A stretch of DNA of 57,160 nt from CAVXDP01 sp964562925 (GCA_964562925.1 CAZLVF010000008.1:1-57160), one strand, 5' to 3'. Shown: positions 8,007 through 17,102, numbered from the stretch's first letter. The notes: a model not told the origin generated them from the sequence alone. Translations and numbers: made by a program.

Positions 8007-9007
8007 TTCTCCTCCACTCTGTGTCCTTCAAAATCGCAGTAGAAGACGTACTCCCATGGCACCCTCCTCGTTGGACGAGACTCTATTTTTGTAAGGTTCA
8101 ATTTTCTCTTGGCGAATACCTGCAGCGCGCCATATAGCGCTCCAGGAATATGCTTCACAGAGAAGATTATGGATGTCTTATCGTCACCGGTCGGCTTTAC
8201 ATCATCGCGTCTTAGAACAAAGAAGCGAGTGAAGTTTCTTGGGTTATCTTCGATCCCACGGGTAGCTACTTCCATACCATACAACTCAGCCGCAAGTTCC
8301 GTTCCAATGGCTGCTGTGTATCTAACCCTCTTCGCCATCCTGACAGCCGTGGAAGTACTGCTTACTTCCTTTAACCTTGCACGCACAAGGTTCTCCTCAA
8401 GAAACTTGCGGCACTGGGCAAGAGCTTGTGGATGCGAGATAACGGTACGGACGTCCTGCCATTTTGTTCCCGGCCTCGTGATCAGGTTATGTCTTATCCT
8501 CTCCTCGATCTCGCCGCAAACCTTCAGGTCGGAGCTTAGGAGAAGGTCTAACGCGATATTCACCGATCCCTCAGTGGAGTTTTCAACGGGTATAACTCCA
8601 TAGTCGGCTTCGCCTTCGCTGACAGTTCTGAAAATATCTGGTATGGTGAGATACTCGAGGAACTTGACTGGAGAATTCTTGAAGTAGGTTCTTGATGCCT
8701 GTTGGCAGAATGTTCCGGGCGGACCTAGGAAGGCTACTTTCTCCTCTATTCCCTGAATTTTTCTGCTCATTGAGAGTATTTTCTTGTATATTTCCTGTAG
8801 GTCATCTTTCCTTATGCCCAGTTCGTGAGCTAGTTTTCCAACATTTGATAGGATTTCCCTTTCTCTACGTGGATCGTGGATCTCCATCCTTGATTTCTTT
8901 TTCAGAACGCCGATTCTCCGTGAAAGCTCAAGCCGTTCCTTTAGTAGTTTGGCTATGGAAGCATCTAGCCTGTCCACTTGATCTCGATATTCTCTAAGTT
9001 GGCTCAT
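7928..9007 (-). CDS. pheA: Bifunctional chorismate mutase / prephenate dehydratase
   Basis: A 359-residue three-domain protein. Residues 1-~90 are an AroQ chorismate mutase helix bundle (RDQVDRLDASIAKLLKERL, then KKKSRMEIHDPRRE with basic active-site residues). Residues ~90-270 are prephenate dehydratase (VAFLGPPGTFCQQA, YGVIPVENSTEGSV, and the catalytic-region NFTRFFVL). The C terminus is an ACT domain with the ESRPTRRVPWEYVFYCD phenylalanine-binding signature, so feedback inhibition by Phe is expected. ATG 9007 overlaps the chorismate synthase stop by ATGA. It converts chorismate to phenylpyruvate and supplies prephenate to TyrA. Confidence 0.95.
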   Translation of the reverse strand: MSQLREYRDQVDRLDASIAKLLKERLELSRRIGVLKKKSRMEIHDPRREREILSNVGKLAHELGIRKDDLQEIYKKILSMSRKIQGIEEKVAFLGPPGTFCQQASRTYFKNSPVKFLEYLTIPDIFRTVSEGEADYGVIPVENSTEGSVNIALDLLLSSDLKVCGEIEERIRHNLITRPGTKWQDVRTVISHPQALAQCRKFLEENLVRARLKEVSSTSTAVRMAKRVRYTAAIGTELAAELYGMEVATRGIEDNPRNFTRFFVLRRDDVKPTGDDKTSIIFSVKHIPGALYGALQVFAKRKLNLTKIESRPTRRVPWEYVFYCDFEGHRVEEKCRSALKELESMCAFLKVLGSYPRAR

Positions 9008-10113
9008 ACTCTTCTGTTTCCAAGAACCTTTGGGATTATTCCAACCCTAATCAGATGGTCCGTTAGAACGATTCCGATGCATGCTTCAACTACCGGGACC
9101 GCCTTAGGTATGATACAAGGGTCATGCCTACCTTTGACCTCGATTATCTCGTCTTCCATCCGCTTCAGATTGACTGTCTTCTGAGCCTTGGCGATCGAGG
9201 ATGTCGGCCTGAATGCAACATGTATTCTAACCGGTTGGCCTGTCGATAGCCCACCTATTATCCCACCGACCCTGTTAGTGGGACTTGTTACTCTACCCGA
9301 CTGAACAGTGTACTCGTCATTAAACGAGGAGCCTCTGAGCCGCGCGGACTCTAAACCTAGGCCGAACTCCACGCTCTTAACACCGGGTATGTTGAAGAGG
9401 AGCTTTGCAAGGTCCGCGTCCAATGAGTCATACAAGGGTTCTCCAACTCCGGCCTGCAGGTTCAACGCAAGCCCCTCCACAACTCCTCCAACGCTATCTC
9501 CTTCGCCAGCTGCTTCGACTATGGCCGCTTCCATCCTCTTCGCTACGGATGATGAAGCACACCTGACAGAGTTTGTGTATGTAAGCCTTCGAATCTCGTC
9601 TAATGAAAGATCTGATTCGACCTTTACGCCAGCGATCTCTATAGTGTGAGCCAGCACCTCAACCTGGACCTTTTCAAGGAGTCTTCGAGCCAATGCGCCG
9701 GCCATAACAAGGGGCACGGTTGACCTTCCAGAGAAGATCCCTCCTCCCCGAAAATCGTTAAAGCCCTTGTACCGTTGTGAGGCCGGATAGTCGGCGTGTC
9801 CCGGCCGGGGCTTGTATCTTATCTCCATGTATGGGGAATCATCGACATCTCTATTCCAGACGAGCATACAGATGGGAGCGCCCGTTGTGTATCCCTCGAA
9901 TACTCCTGAGAGGATCTCCACCTTATCCGCCTCCGTCCGGGTAGAGACTATGCCACCCTCACGTGGGACCCTTCGATCTAGATCCTTCTGAACGTCGTCG
10001 TCTGAGATCTGTAGTCCTGCGGGACACCCGTCCACTAGTACGCCTACGCACCTTCCGTGACTCTCCCCGAAGTATGTTATTGCGAATTCTTTTCCTATCG
10101 TGTTACCTGCCGT
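9004..10113 (-). CDS. aroC: Chorismate synthase with apparent ACG start
   Basis: Chorismate synthase makes chorismate from EPSP using reduced FMN. Signatures are visible: RPGHADYPASQRY, FRGGGIFSGRSTVPLV, GEGDSVGGVVEG, SSFNDEY, NRVGGIIGG and the late RHDPCIIPKAVPVVEA. Length (369 residues) matches the family only if the protein begins upstream of the first canonical start (GTG, 10035), because the universal AGNTIG...FGESHG segment lies before it. That frame has no ATG, GTG or TTG after an in-frame TGA. An ACG at 10111-10113 sits exactly where family members begin, 6 nt after GGGGTGA (10120-10126), so I take it as the start. It overlaps the aroA stop by 11 bp. Confidence 0.9.
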   Translation of the reverse strand, partial: TAGNTIGKEFAITYFGESHGRCVGVLVDGCPAGLQISDDDVQKDLDRRVPREGGIVSTRTEADKVEILSGVFEGYTTGAPICMLVWNRDVDDSPYMEIRYKPRPGHADYPASQRYKGFNDFRGGGIFSGRSTVPLVMAGALARRLLEKVQVEVLAHTIEIAGVKVESDLSLDEIRRLTYTNSVRCASSSVAKRMEAAIVEAAGEGDSVGGVVEGLALNLQAGVGEPLYDSLDADLAKLLFNIPGVKSVEFGLGLESARLRGSSFNDEYTVQSGRVTSPTNRVGGIIGGLSTGQPVRIHVAFRPTSSIAKAQKTVNLKRMEDEIIEVKGRHDPCIIPKAVPVVEACIGIVLTDHLIRVGIIPKVLGNRRV

Positions 10114-11427
10114 GGAGGTTCACCCCTATTCTAGCCAAATCTTGATAGAAGGCTGGATAGGACTTGTTAATGCACTGTGTATCTCTGATTGTGGTGGCTC
10201 CGTCAGCGCCTAGAGCTGCAATTGAGCAGGCCATAGCGATTCTATGGTCTCCATGAGGATCTATAACCATGCCTCTGATCGGCAATCCACCCTTAACGAT
10301 CACCGTGTCGTCTTCAAGTTGGATCGATGCTCCCATCCTCCCAAGTTCAGAGGTTAGAGAAGATAGCCTATCCGACTCCTTGATCCTAAGTCTATGGGTC
10401 TTGTGGATGACAGTCCTGCCCTTGGCATAGCATCCGAGGACCGTTATGACCGGTACTAGGTCAGGTATCTGATCCGCATCAAGCTCAATGCCCGAAAGTA
10501 GGCCTCCGGCAACCTCAACCGAATCCTCAGATACGTGGACCTTAGCGTTCATTTTTGCAAGTATCTCGACTATCGCTCTATCGCCTTGAAGCGACCGTTT
10601 GTTAAGGTTTGTAACTCTGACCTTCGAGCCCGTCACGGCAGCTCCGGCCAGGATAAAAGCAGCAGACGAGTAGTCGCCAGGGATCTTCCAATCTCTAGGT
10701 TTGTATGTTTGGCCTGCTCCCACATGATATTCACGGAAATCAGCGTTGGTTTCAACCTCAATTCCATGATGTTTCAGAACATCAACCGTCATATCCACGT
10801 AATGACGTGACTCCAAGGGAGACGTTAATGAGACCACAACACCGCTTTGAGCCATCGGCGACGCAAAGAGAAGGCCGGATACAAACTGAGAACTGATATC
10901 TCCAGGTAGGAATGCTCTTCCACCGGCGATACCTCCTCCAAAAACTATCACCGGCGGGCATCCGTCTCCGCGGGCCGTATAGCAAGTCACGCCGAGTTCT
11001 TTCATAGCTTGGAGTAATGGTCCAATAGGCCTCCTCTTAAGCTGAGGTCTACCGGTTAGGACCGAGATCCCAGGGGCTAAGGCAGCTACTGGAGTCATGA
11101 ACCGGATCGTAGCAGCTGATTCGCGGCAGTCGATAANNNNNNNNNNNNNNNNNNNNNNNNNNNNNNNNNNNNNNNNNNNNNNNNNNNNNNNNNNNNNNNN
11201 NNNNNNNNNNNNNNNNNNNNNNNNNNNNNNNNNNNNTCAGAGTCGTCGCTTACAAGTGGTTCCGATATCCGAGATCGGCCGCACGAGAGCGAGGCAGCTA
11301 TCAACGATCGGTGTGTATATGCCTTGGACGGGGACGCCTTAACTATCCCACCCAGTTTCGAACTTGGATCGATAACGACTTCATTCAAGAGGCAATCATC
11401 CTGATCTGCCTGTCCTATTCCTGTCAT
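10103..11427 (-). CDS. aroA: 3-phosphoshikimate 1-carboxyvinyltransferase (EPSP synthase), with assembly gap
   Basis: EPSP synthase joins shikimate-3-phosphate and phosphoenolpyruvate. N-terminal SPSKAYTHRSLIAASL binds substrate; after the gap DCRESAATIRFMTPVAAL is the family signature; LTGRPQLKRRP, KPRDWKIPGDYSSAAF, KTHRLRIKESDRL and DPHGDHRIAMA follow in the expected order. The 100-N run at 11137-11236 lies between SDDS and DCRES, where about 25-35 residues are normally found. The two flanks are in different frames if the gap is taken as 100, so its true length must be 2 modulo 3. The gene is otherwise intact. Start ATG 11427. Confidence 0.93.
11137..11236. other. Assembly gap (100 N) inside aroA
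   Basis: Exactly 100 N, with no flanking duplicate. The frame change across it reflects arbitrary gap length, not a real frameshift. Confidence 0.95.
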
Positions 11428-11651
11428 AAAGAATCATAGTGAATTCCCTCAATAACATTTCTTCATGCACGACCACTCTAATAGTCTCTGCGGATCAAGT
11501 CCAATTCTCACTACTTCTCTGATTTCGTCAACAATCGATATTGGCTGAAGAAACATCCTGCAGGAAACCCCGCTTGCTCGATGAAGTAGAAGAATCTACT
11601 GAACGAAGTATGTAAAACAAAGATGAAGGCTGCGACCTTTCACCGCATGTG

Positions 11652-11659
11652 TTTTATAG
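11652..11659 (+). promoter_or_regulatory. TATA-like box for leaderless RAM-domain gene
   Basis: TTTTATAG lies 27 bp before the ATG at 11679, the distance expected from an archaeal TATA box to the transcript start, so the mRNA is probably leaderless. There is no Shine-Dalgarno motif before the ATG. Confidence 0.5.
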
Positions 11660-11678
11660 TCACACCTAGCGACATTAG

Positions 11679-11942
11679 ATGACTGGTGTCGAATTGATCG
11701 CGGCTTTTATTCTTCTAACATTCGTTGGCGGCACAGGCGAACATCTAAGCTGGTTTAGGGAAACCAAAGAGAACTTGTTGAAGATCAAAGGAGTCGTAGA
11801 AGTCTACGGAGTCTTCGGTAGATGGGATATCATCGTAAGAGTACAGGTAAACTCGGTGGAAGAGTTGGTAGACCTTGTAGCAGACAAAATCAGATCTATG
11901 CCTGGCGTTCAAACGAGTGAAACCCTCCTAGTAATTTTCTGA
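11679..11942 (+). CDS. Stand-alone Lrp/AsnC ligand-binding (RAM) domain protein
   Basis: An 87-residue protein consisting only of the RAM/AsnC-type effector domain: hydrophobic first strand, GVVEVYGVFGRWDIIVRV in the middle, then SVEELVDLVADKIRSMPGVQTSETLLVIF. There is no helix-turn-helix, so it cannot bind DNA alone. Such stand-alone domains bind amino acids and may modulate partner Lrp regulators or enzymes. It is transcribed against the aromatic operon, between shikimate kinase and aroA, which makes amino-acid sensing for that pathway a reasonable but unproven guess. ATG 11679 fits the leaderless promoter. Confidence 0.8.
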   Translation: MTGVELIAAFILLTFVGGTGEHLSWFRETKENLLKIKGVVEVYGVFGRWDIIVRVQVNSVEELVDLVADKIRSMPGVQTSETLLVIF

Positions 11943-12060
11943 ATGCTTTCTGTTGTAACGGTACCACGCAGGCACAGACTTCATCAAACTACATAACAGC
12001 ATTTCTTGGTTGGGATCTTCTTGAATAATACTCATCTACAATAGTGTCGTTAAGTGCCGA

Positions 12061-12720
12061 TCAGCGTACTATGCATGCTTTCTTCCTGTTCACGCCAGCT
12101 AATATCAGTCTGCCTGGATACTTGGTCCAAGCCTTCCTCACTGAGGTGACCTTACCAGATGGAACAACGGCAGCGACCGCCGGACCCTTCCCTGAAAGCC
12201 CAGCCGCGACCGCGCCGACAGAAAGAGCCTCAATAGCAATATTTGGGTTGAAGTCGAGCGCGACTGAATGAGCGTAGCCGTTGAAACACATCGCATCCCA
12301 ATAGTTCCCTCTTAGTGCTTGCTGATGTGCTATTCGGATCAATGGAGCTATCTCTTTCATCTTTTCCACATTCGCTTTGATCGTGTAACTTTTGGACTTT
12401 GGAACATGGATTAGGACTGAGTAACCATCCCTTATCCTGTACGTTCTTTCGATCATCATCCTCCTATTGTCGGTTATTACGAGATTTCCAAAGTAGGATG
12501 CACAAGCGTCATCAAACGCGCCGGTTATGGTCACTCCCGATTCGATTGCCGCCTTGACCCCAAGCCTAACTATCTCAATATCTTGGACCCTTCTGTTAAG
12601 AGCTCCCACTGTAGCCAATGCTATTGCGTTAGCGGCGGCGCTGCTGCTTTTCAATCCACGGGCGATTGGAATGTTCGAGTCAACCTCAACCTCGGCGCCA
12701 TACTTTTGCTCGAGCTTGAA
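12061..12720 (-). CDS. Archaeal shikimate kinase (GHMP type), N terminus in gap
   Basis: The C-terminal ~219 residues of the archaeal shikimate kinase, which belongs to the GHMP kinase family and is unrelated to bacterial AroK. The phosphate-binding motif IPIARGLKSSSAAANAIA is the hallmark; TITGAFDDACASYFG and the late LSGKGPAVAAVV glycine loop are also present. In family members about 65 residues precede the first motif, and these are missing in the 12721-12820 gap. The frame happens to stay open through the Ns into aroE, but that is chance; the two are separate genes, not a fusion. It phosphorylates shikimate for aroA. Confidence 0.9.
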   Translation of the reverse strand, partial: FKLEQKYGAEVEVDSNIPIARGLKSSSAAANAIALATVGALNRRVQDIEIVRLGVKAAIESGVTITGAFDDACASYFGNLVITDNRRMMIERTYRIRDGYSVLIHVPKSKSYTIKANVEKMKEIAPLIRIAHQQALRGNYWDAMCFNGYAHSVALDFNPNIAIEALSVGAVAAGLSGKGPAVAAVVPSGKVTSVRKAWTKYPGRLILAGVNRKKACIVR

Positions 12721-12820
12721 NNNNNNNNNNNNNNNNNNNNNNNNNNNNNNNNNNNNNNNNNNNNNNNNNNNNNNNNNNNNNNNNNNNNNNNNNNNNNNNN
12801 NNNNNNNNNNNNNNNNNNNN
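12721..12820. other. Assembly gap (100 N) between aroE and shikimate kinase
   Basis: Exactly 100 N. The end of AroE (~60 residues) and the beginning of shikimate kinase (~50-65 residues) should both fall here, so the true missing length is probably about 300-400 bp. Confidence 0.9.
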
Positions 12821-13473
12821 CTGAGAAGTGAACCGTCTAGGATTGAAGCATCCTCGTTTGGATGCATACCGACCGACGTAGCGTTAATGACCAGCCCAGC
12901 GTCGGACAATGTCTGCTCTAAAATATCTCCCTGCAAGCCTCCAGAGAATACCCTCTTCTTTCTTTTCCTCGACAGTTCGGCCGCAAGTTTTCTAGCTTTC
13001 TCCTCATGTCTGTTAAATATCGTCAACTTGCCAACCATGTTTGAGAGAGTGAACGCGATCGCTCTTGCTGCTCCACCGCCTCCGATTAATACCACATTTT
13101 GCCCTTCTAGCGGCGTTCCGCTCTCCTGTATTGCTTTTGCTGCGCCGATACCGTCTGTGTTAAATCCTTGCAACCGTCCGTTCGTGTTCAAAATGGTGTT
13201 GACGGCCCGTATCTCCCGTGCTTCCAAAGTGAGATGATCGAGGTACTTGAGAACATCGATCTTGTGTGGTATTGTGACGTTGAGTCCATGTATGCTGAAA
13301 GCTTTCATTCCTGCGATGGCTGAGGCGAGTTTCTTCTTCTTGACGTTCATGGCCACATAAACATAGTCCAAACCGGTTGCCTTGAAGGCTGCGTTAAGCA
13401 TCCTTGGACTCATCGAGTGTTCAACTGGATCCCCTACAAGCCCACAGAGCTTCGTCTTGCCCGACGGCTCCAA
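12821..13473 (-). CDS. aroE: Shikimate dehydrogenase, C terminus in gap
   Basis: The N-terminal ~217 residues of shikimate 5-dehydrogenase (NADPH). The substrate domain shows VGDPVEHSMSPRMLN and the catalytic Lys and Asn/Asp region LNVTIPHKIDVL, then GFNTDGIGA. The Rossmann domain has VVLIGGGGAARAIAF, an NRHEEKARKLA NADP-ribose phosphate loop and VINATSVGMHP. The last ~60 residues, including the conserved DxVY and MLxxQG segments, are lost in the gap. TTG 13473 immediately follows the aroD stop, consistent with translational coupling. Confidence 0.92.
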
Positions 13474-14157
13474 CTATTCTAGCCCCATCAACCTGTAGAT
13501 ATCCCTAATCTCATCCAAAGTCAGCTGTCCCGGGGCCGATTCCGCGCCACGCTCGACCGATGCATATGTGAAAGGCGCCCCGTAGACTGGGCAGAGGATA
13601 CGCGAGATCACGCCAAGTTTCCCCATGGCAAATGAGACGACTTTTCCTCTCCGGTTTGAGTTCGAAACGAATTCTAGTATCCTTAGGTTGTCTTCAAACG
13701 CGTTTGCCGTCGAGACGATCTTGCAGATATCAGCTCCAACGTTTACCTGCTTCTTGAGAATCATGTTGAGCTTCTGTAGGTTTGGTGTCGACTGGAAATC
13801 ATGATATGATACAATAACCTTGGCTCCAAGCCTCTTGGCTTTCTTAACAATATCTCTAACATTGTCTGTGGCGAGTTCTATGTCCACAAACTCGCATCCT
13901 ACTCCAGCAGCCTCAAGAAGCGCCCGAACTCGGTCGGGCTCTCTTCCTCTGAACCTTCCCCCTTCACCTGTACGACGGTTGGTCGCGATCCTGAGAAGTC
14001 TAGTCCTAGACGCTAATTCTCTGATTCCTGAGCTATTTTCAAGATAGTCAAGTCTAAACTCGATCAGATCCGCATGTTTCTCCTCTGCTTTTCTGAGCAG
14101 GTTTAGAGCTTCTTGAACTGTTGCTGCAGGAATAGGTGCGCAGACCTCTAGGGTCAC
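13474..14157 (-). CDS. aroD: Type I 3-dehydroquinate dehydratase
   Basis: A 227-residue class I dehydroquinase that makes 3-dehydroshikimate through a Schiff base. The EFRLDYLEN strand, the catalytic His in VIVSYHDFQSTP and the Schiff-base Lys in ADICKIVSTANA are all present, followed by SFAMGKLGVISRILCPVYGAPFTYA. GTG 14157 overlaps the DHQ synthase II stop (GTGA). Length is normal for archaeal AroD. Confidence 0.95.
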   Translation of the reverse strand: MTLEVCAPIPAATVQEALNLLRKAEEKHADLIEFRLDYLENSSGIRELASRTRLLRIATNRRTGEGGRFRGREPDRVRALLEAAGVGCEFVDIELATDNVRDIVKKAKRLGAKVIVSYHDFQSTPNLQKLNMILKKQVNVGADICKIVSTANAFEDNLRILEFVSNSNRRGKVVSFAMGKLGVISRILCPVYGAPFTYASVERGAESAPGQLTLDEIRDIYRLMGLE

Positions 14158-15224
14158 CTTTCTATCACCATCTCGCCTCTGACAAGGGTTCCGAAGTGGC
14201 GTCCGCCTTCTTCCAGTCGGGCGATCACTGTATCTCCAACCTTGAGTTCAGAGACGGAGATGGAACCGTCTGGGGTAACGAGGTGAATCGTCTCAGCGTT
14301 TTGAGTTATCGTTTTGATTTTGAAGTCTTGACTTTCAGCTTCGATCAACATCATGGGTCTGGATTCTATCTTTATCCTGCCGATATTGGCAGTTCTTGTT
14401 CTGCCGTTCCTGTCAACTATCAGAACTTCGTCACCGGCCTTCAGTTCAGAAAGGTATCTGGTTCTATTCCCGGGCGTAAGCACGTATGAAGAGACCGGTC
14501 CAGCGTTTACTCTGAATGGTCTTGTCTCAACATGTGGGTTAACCTGAACCTCCGCCTGGATTAGGAAGAGCCCGAGAGACTGACATCCGACGAGGATACC
14601 CTCGCCATGTTTCATGATGTCGCATGTATCGACACAGACCCTTGCGCCCGTTGCCAGGGGCCTCTTGCTGGTCACTTTGGCCTCGGTTAACTTCAGAAGG
14701 TTCTCGGAGGATCTGACTATCTCAGCCACTTCCTCGACCGTCTCTGAATCATTAGCTTTCAGTAGGATGCCGTCTGTGCCTATCTCCAACGTCTCGAAGG
14801 CGCTTCTCGCCTCTTCCAGATCGGATACCTCGGCAACGAGTCTACTCCTCTCCGGGATCTTTGCGATCAAGTTCTCAAGGGGGATGACCTTCCAGTTCGG
14901 GCAGCTTACTAGAACATACTCGGCTCCGGCTTCAGCAGCCAAAATCGCTAGGGACTCATCTTTTCCGCTTTGGACCGTAACTTCGACTCCGGAATTTCCT
15001 TCGTGAAGTTTCAGTGTGCCAATCTCTTCTGGGCTGATGAGTCTTGAAATATGGATATCGCCCTTCGATGGGCTTGCTACTTTCCGGGCTCCCATCCCAC
15101 GGGCTAGGTTGACGTCCTCATCTGAAACAAGGATCACATCGCATATGGCTGTGGACTTTTTCAGAATATCTTTTTTCTTAACGAGTGACAGCTTTTCTGG
15201 GATTCTGACCCAGAACTCTTTCAT
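14154..15224 (-). CDS. 3-dehydroquinate synthase II (archaeal AroB')
   Basis: A 356-residue COG1465 protein that oxidatively deaminates and cyclises ADTH to 3-dehydroquinate in archaea lacking AroB. Family stretches include TDGILLKANDSE, GARVCVDTCDIMKHGEGILVG, RPFRVNAGPVSSYVL and GNRTRYLSELKAGDEVLIVDRNGRTR. ATG 15224 overlaps the upstream ADTH synthase stop by 4 bp. The pair aroA'/aroB' replaces DAHP synthase and classic AroB, as in methanogens. Confidence 0.93.
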   Translation of the reverse strand: MKEFWVRIPEKLSLVKKKDILKKSTAICDVILVSDEDVNLARGMGARKVASPSKGDIHISRLISPEEIGTLKLHEGNSGVEVTVQSGKDESLAILAAEAGAEYVLVSCPNWKVIPLENLIAKIPERSRLVAEVSDLEEARSAFETLEIGTDGILLKANDSETVEEVAEIVRSSENLLKLTEAKVTSKRPLATGARVCVDTCDIMKHGEGILVGCQSLGLFLIQAEVQVNPHVETRPFRVNAGPVSSYVLTPGNRTRYLSELKAGDEVLIVDRNGRTRTANIGRIKIESRPMMLIEAESQDFKIKTITQNAETIHLVTPDGSISVSELKVGDTVIARLEEGGRHFGTLVRGEMVIER

Positions 15225-16021
15225 TTCTTTCCCTCAAGGATTTTGAGAGCTTCTTCCAGTTCTGCTCCCTGATGGACTATGGCAGCAAGCGCTCTTGTCA
15301 TGGATGTTGGGCTTTCATTTTGGAAAACGTTTCTTCCTATCGAGACGCCAACCCCTCCCGCTTTCATAGAATCAACTACCATACGAAGAACCTCGGCATC
15401 CGTCTTCGCCCTTGGTCCGCCCGCTATGATAACCGGTACAGGGCATCCGTCGACGACCCTGCGAAAAGTCTCAATGTCTCCGGTGTAGTTCGTTTTGATT
15501 ATGTCAGCTCCCAACTCCGCTCCGAGTCTAGCTGCCAAGGCTACAGCTTCAGGGTCATGTTCACTAGGAATCTTTGCACCCCTAGGATACATCATTGCGA
15601 GGAGAGGTACCCCAAGTGCGTCGCATTCGTCGGCGACAGATCCAAGCTTCTGAAGCATTTCGGATTCGTTGTTTGCGCCCACATTGATATGGAGAGAAAC
15701 CGCGTCAGCGCCAACGCGCAAAGCCTCCTTGACAGAACAAACACGAACCTTTCGACTTGGATCTGGGCTGAATTGGTTGCTTCCTGAGAGATGCACAATC
15801 AATCCCACGTTGCCCGTGTCAACAGCGTTAGCTATTCCCTTATGTACGACCATAGCATCTGCCCCTCCCTCAAGGAGCTTGCTGACGATGGTTTGCATGT
15901 TCACAAGACCTTTGATTGGTCCGTTCGTGACTCCATGATCCATAGGAACGACTACCGTCTTTCCGCCAGGCATTATTCTATGGAAGCGTTTCCTCTTGCC
16001 CGAATTCAATCTCGACCACAC
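15221..16021 (-). CDS. 2-amino-3,7-dideoxy-D-threo-hept-6-ulosonate synthase (AroA')
   Basis: A 266-residue FBA class I/DhnA-type aldolase that condenses 6-deoxy-5-ketofructose-1-phosphate with L-aspartate semialdehyde. Signatures: VVVPMDHGVTNGPI with the proton-relay Asp, MMYPRG, the Schiff-base Lys in ADIIKTNYTGD, IIAGGPRAK and GVSIGRNVFQ. A related fructose-bisphosphate aldolase is the alternative, but the position directly upstream of DHQ synthase II and directly downstream of asd settles the call. GTG 16021 begins one base after the asd stop. Confidence 0.92.
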   Translation of the reverse strand: MWSRLNSGKRKRFHRIMPGGKTVVVPMDHGVTNGPIKGLVNMQTIVSKLLEGGADAMVVHKGIANAVDTGNVGLIVHLSGSNQFSPDPSRKVRVCSVKEALRVGADAVSLHINVGANNESEMLQKLGSVADECDALGVPLLAMMYPRGAKIPSEHDPEAVALAARLGAELGADIIKTNYTGDIETFRRVVDGCPVPVIIAGGPRAKTDAEVLRMVVDSMKAGGVGVSIGRNVFQNESPTSMTRALAAIVHQGAELEEALKILEGKK

Positions 16022-16022
16022 C

Positions 16023-17102
16023 TCACTTAATGTATCCCTTGGCTTTTAACAGCTCGGCGTTAAGTATTCCTCCACCCGCAGCTCCCCTTATGGTGTTGTG
16101 TGACAATCCCACAAACCTGTAGTCAAAGACATTGCATTCTCTAAGTCTGCCGACGGTGACTGCCATGCCTTTGTCATTGTCTCTGTCCTTTCTTGGCTGA
16201 GGTCTGTTTTCTTCTTCACGGTAGATTATCGGATGTTCCGGAGCGAGGGGAAGTTTCAGTTCTTGCGGCAACGACCTGAACTCGCGCCATATCTGGACTA
16301 TCTCTTCCTTGGAGGGTTTTCTTCCTGCAAACTCGACGCTTACGCATGCGGTGTGTCCGTCAAGAACGGAGACTCTATTGCAATGCGCGGAGATCCTTAT
16401 CGACTCGTTATCTACGAATTCACCATTCTCGATTCTTCCAAGTATCTTAAGAGGTTCCTTCTCAGATTTTTCTTCTTCCCCACCGATGAAGGGCACAATG
16501 TTGTCAACCATATCCAGCGAAGCAACACCTGGATAGCCTGCTCCTGAGGTAGCCTGCAGTGTAGTAACAATCATTCGCCTTGCTTTGAAGCCTGCTTTCT
16601 CAAGCGCGTAGATGGGCGTGAGGTAGCTCTGCAAACTGCAGTTTGGCTTAACAACAACAAATCCTTTCTTCCAGCCATGGTTCCTTTTCTGGATTGGTAA
16701 GATGTCCAGATGGTCGTAATTTATTTCCGGAATTAGCACGGGCACATCTTTTGTCCATCTATGCGCGGATGCGTTGGATACAACTGGAATATCATTCTGT
16801 GCATACTTGTTCTCTAGATCCTTGATAGCCTGCTTATCCATCTCAAGCGCTGAGAATACGAAGTTGCATTCTCCAACAGCTTTTTCAACTGCGCTTGCAT
16901 CCTCAACTTTGAGTTGTCTCACATTCTCCGGTATTTCCGTCTGCATTTGCCATCTATCTGCGACGGCTTCCGAATAACTCTTGCCTGCAGATCTCGGGGA
17001 CGCGGCAACATAGTTCATCTTGAACCATGGATGATTCTCAAGCAATTTTATGTACATTTGGCCAACCATTCCGGTTGCGCCTAGGACACCAACCTTTGTC
17101 AT
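16023..17102 (-). CDS. asd: Aspartate-semialdehyde dehydrogenase
   Basis: A 359-residue NADPH-dependent enzyme of the archaeal/fungal ASADH type. The Rossmann motif VGVLGATGMVGQMY, the nucleophile Cys in VVVKPNCSLQSY, the catalytic His region RISAHCNRVSVLDGHTA and the C-terminal GLSHNTIRGAAGGGILNAELL are visible. ATG 17102 overlaps the lysC stop and follows GGGTGA. In this operon its product, aspartate semialdehyde, is a direct substrate of the next gene's enzyme, so it serves aromatic synthesis here and not only Thr/Met/Lys. Confidence 0.95.
   Translation of the reverse strand: MTKVGVLGATGMVGQMYIKLLENHPWFKMNYVAASPRSAGKSYSEAVADRWQMQTEIPENVRQLKVEDASAVEKAVGECNFVFSALEMDKQAIKDLENKYAQNDIPVVSNASAHRWTKDVPVLIPEINYDHLDILPIQKRNHGWKKGFVVVKPNCSLQSYLTPIYALEKAGFKARRMIVTTLQATSGAGYPGVASLDMVDNIVPFIGGEEEKSEKEPLKILGRIENGEFVDNESIRISAHCNRVSVLDGHTACVSVEFAGRKPSKEEIVQIWREFRSLPQELKLPLAPEHPIIYREEENRPQPRKDRDNDKGMAVTVGRLRECNVFDYRFVGLSHNTIRGAAGGGILNAELLKAKGYIK

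Noticed and set aside
10103..11427. Frameshifted aroA pseudogene
   Set aside because: The frame change falls exactly across a 100-N run of arbitrary length; both sides hold intact family motifs.
12061..13473. A single 470-residue AroE-shikimate kinase fusion protein
   Set aside because: The open frame through the 100 N is chance. The C-terminal end of AroE and the N-terminal end of shikimate kinase are both missing, so a larger gap separates two genes.
15272..15787. 171-codon plus-strand ORF antisense to the ADTH synthase gene
   Set aside because: It mirrors a highly conserved enzyme on the other strand and has no family features of its own. The same holds for the long antisense ORFs at 12527-13237 and 22164-22547.
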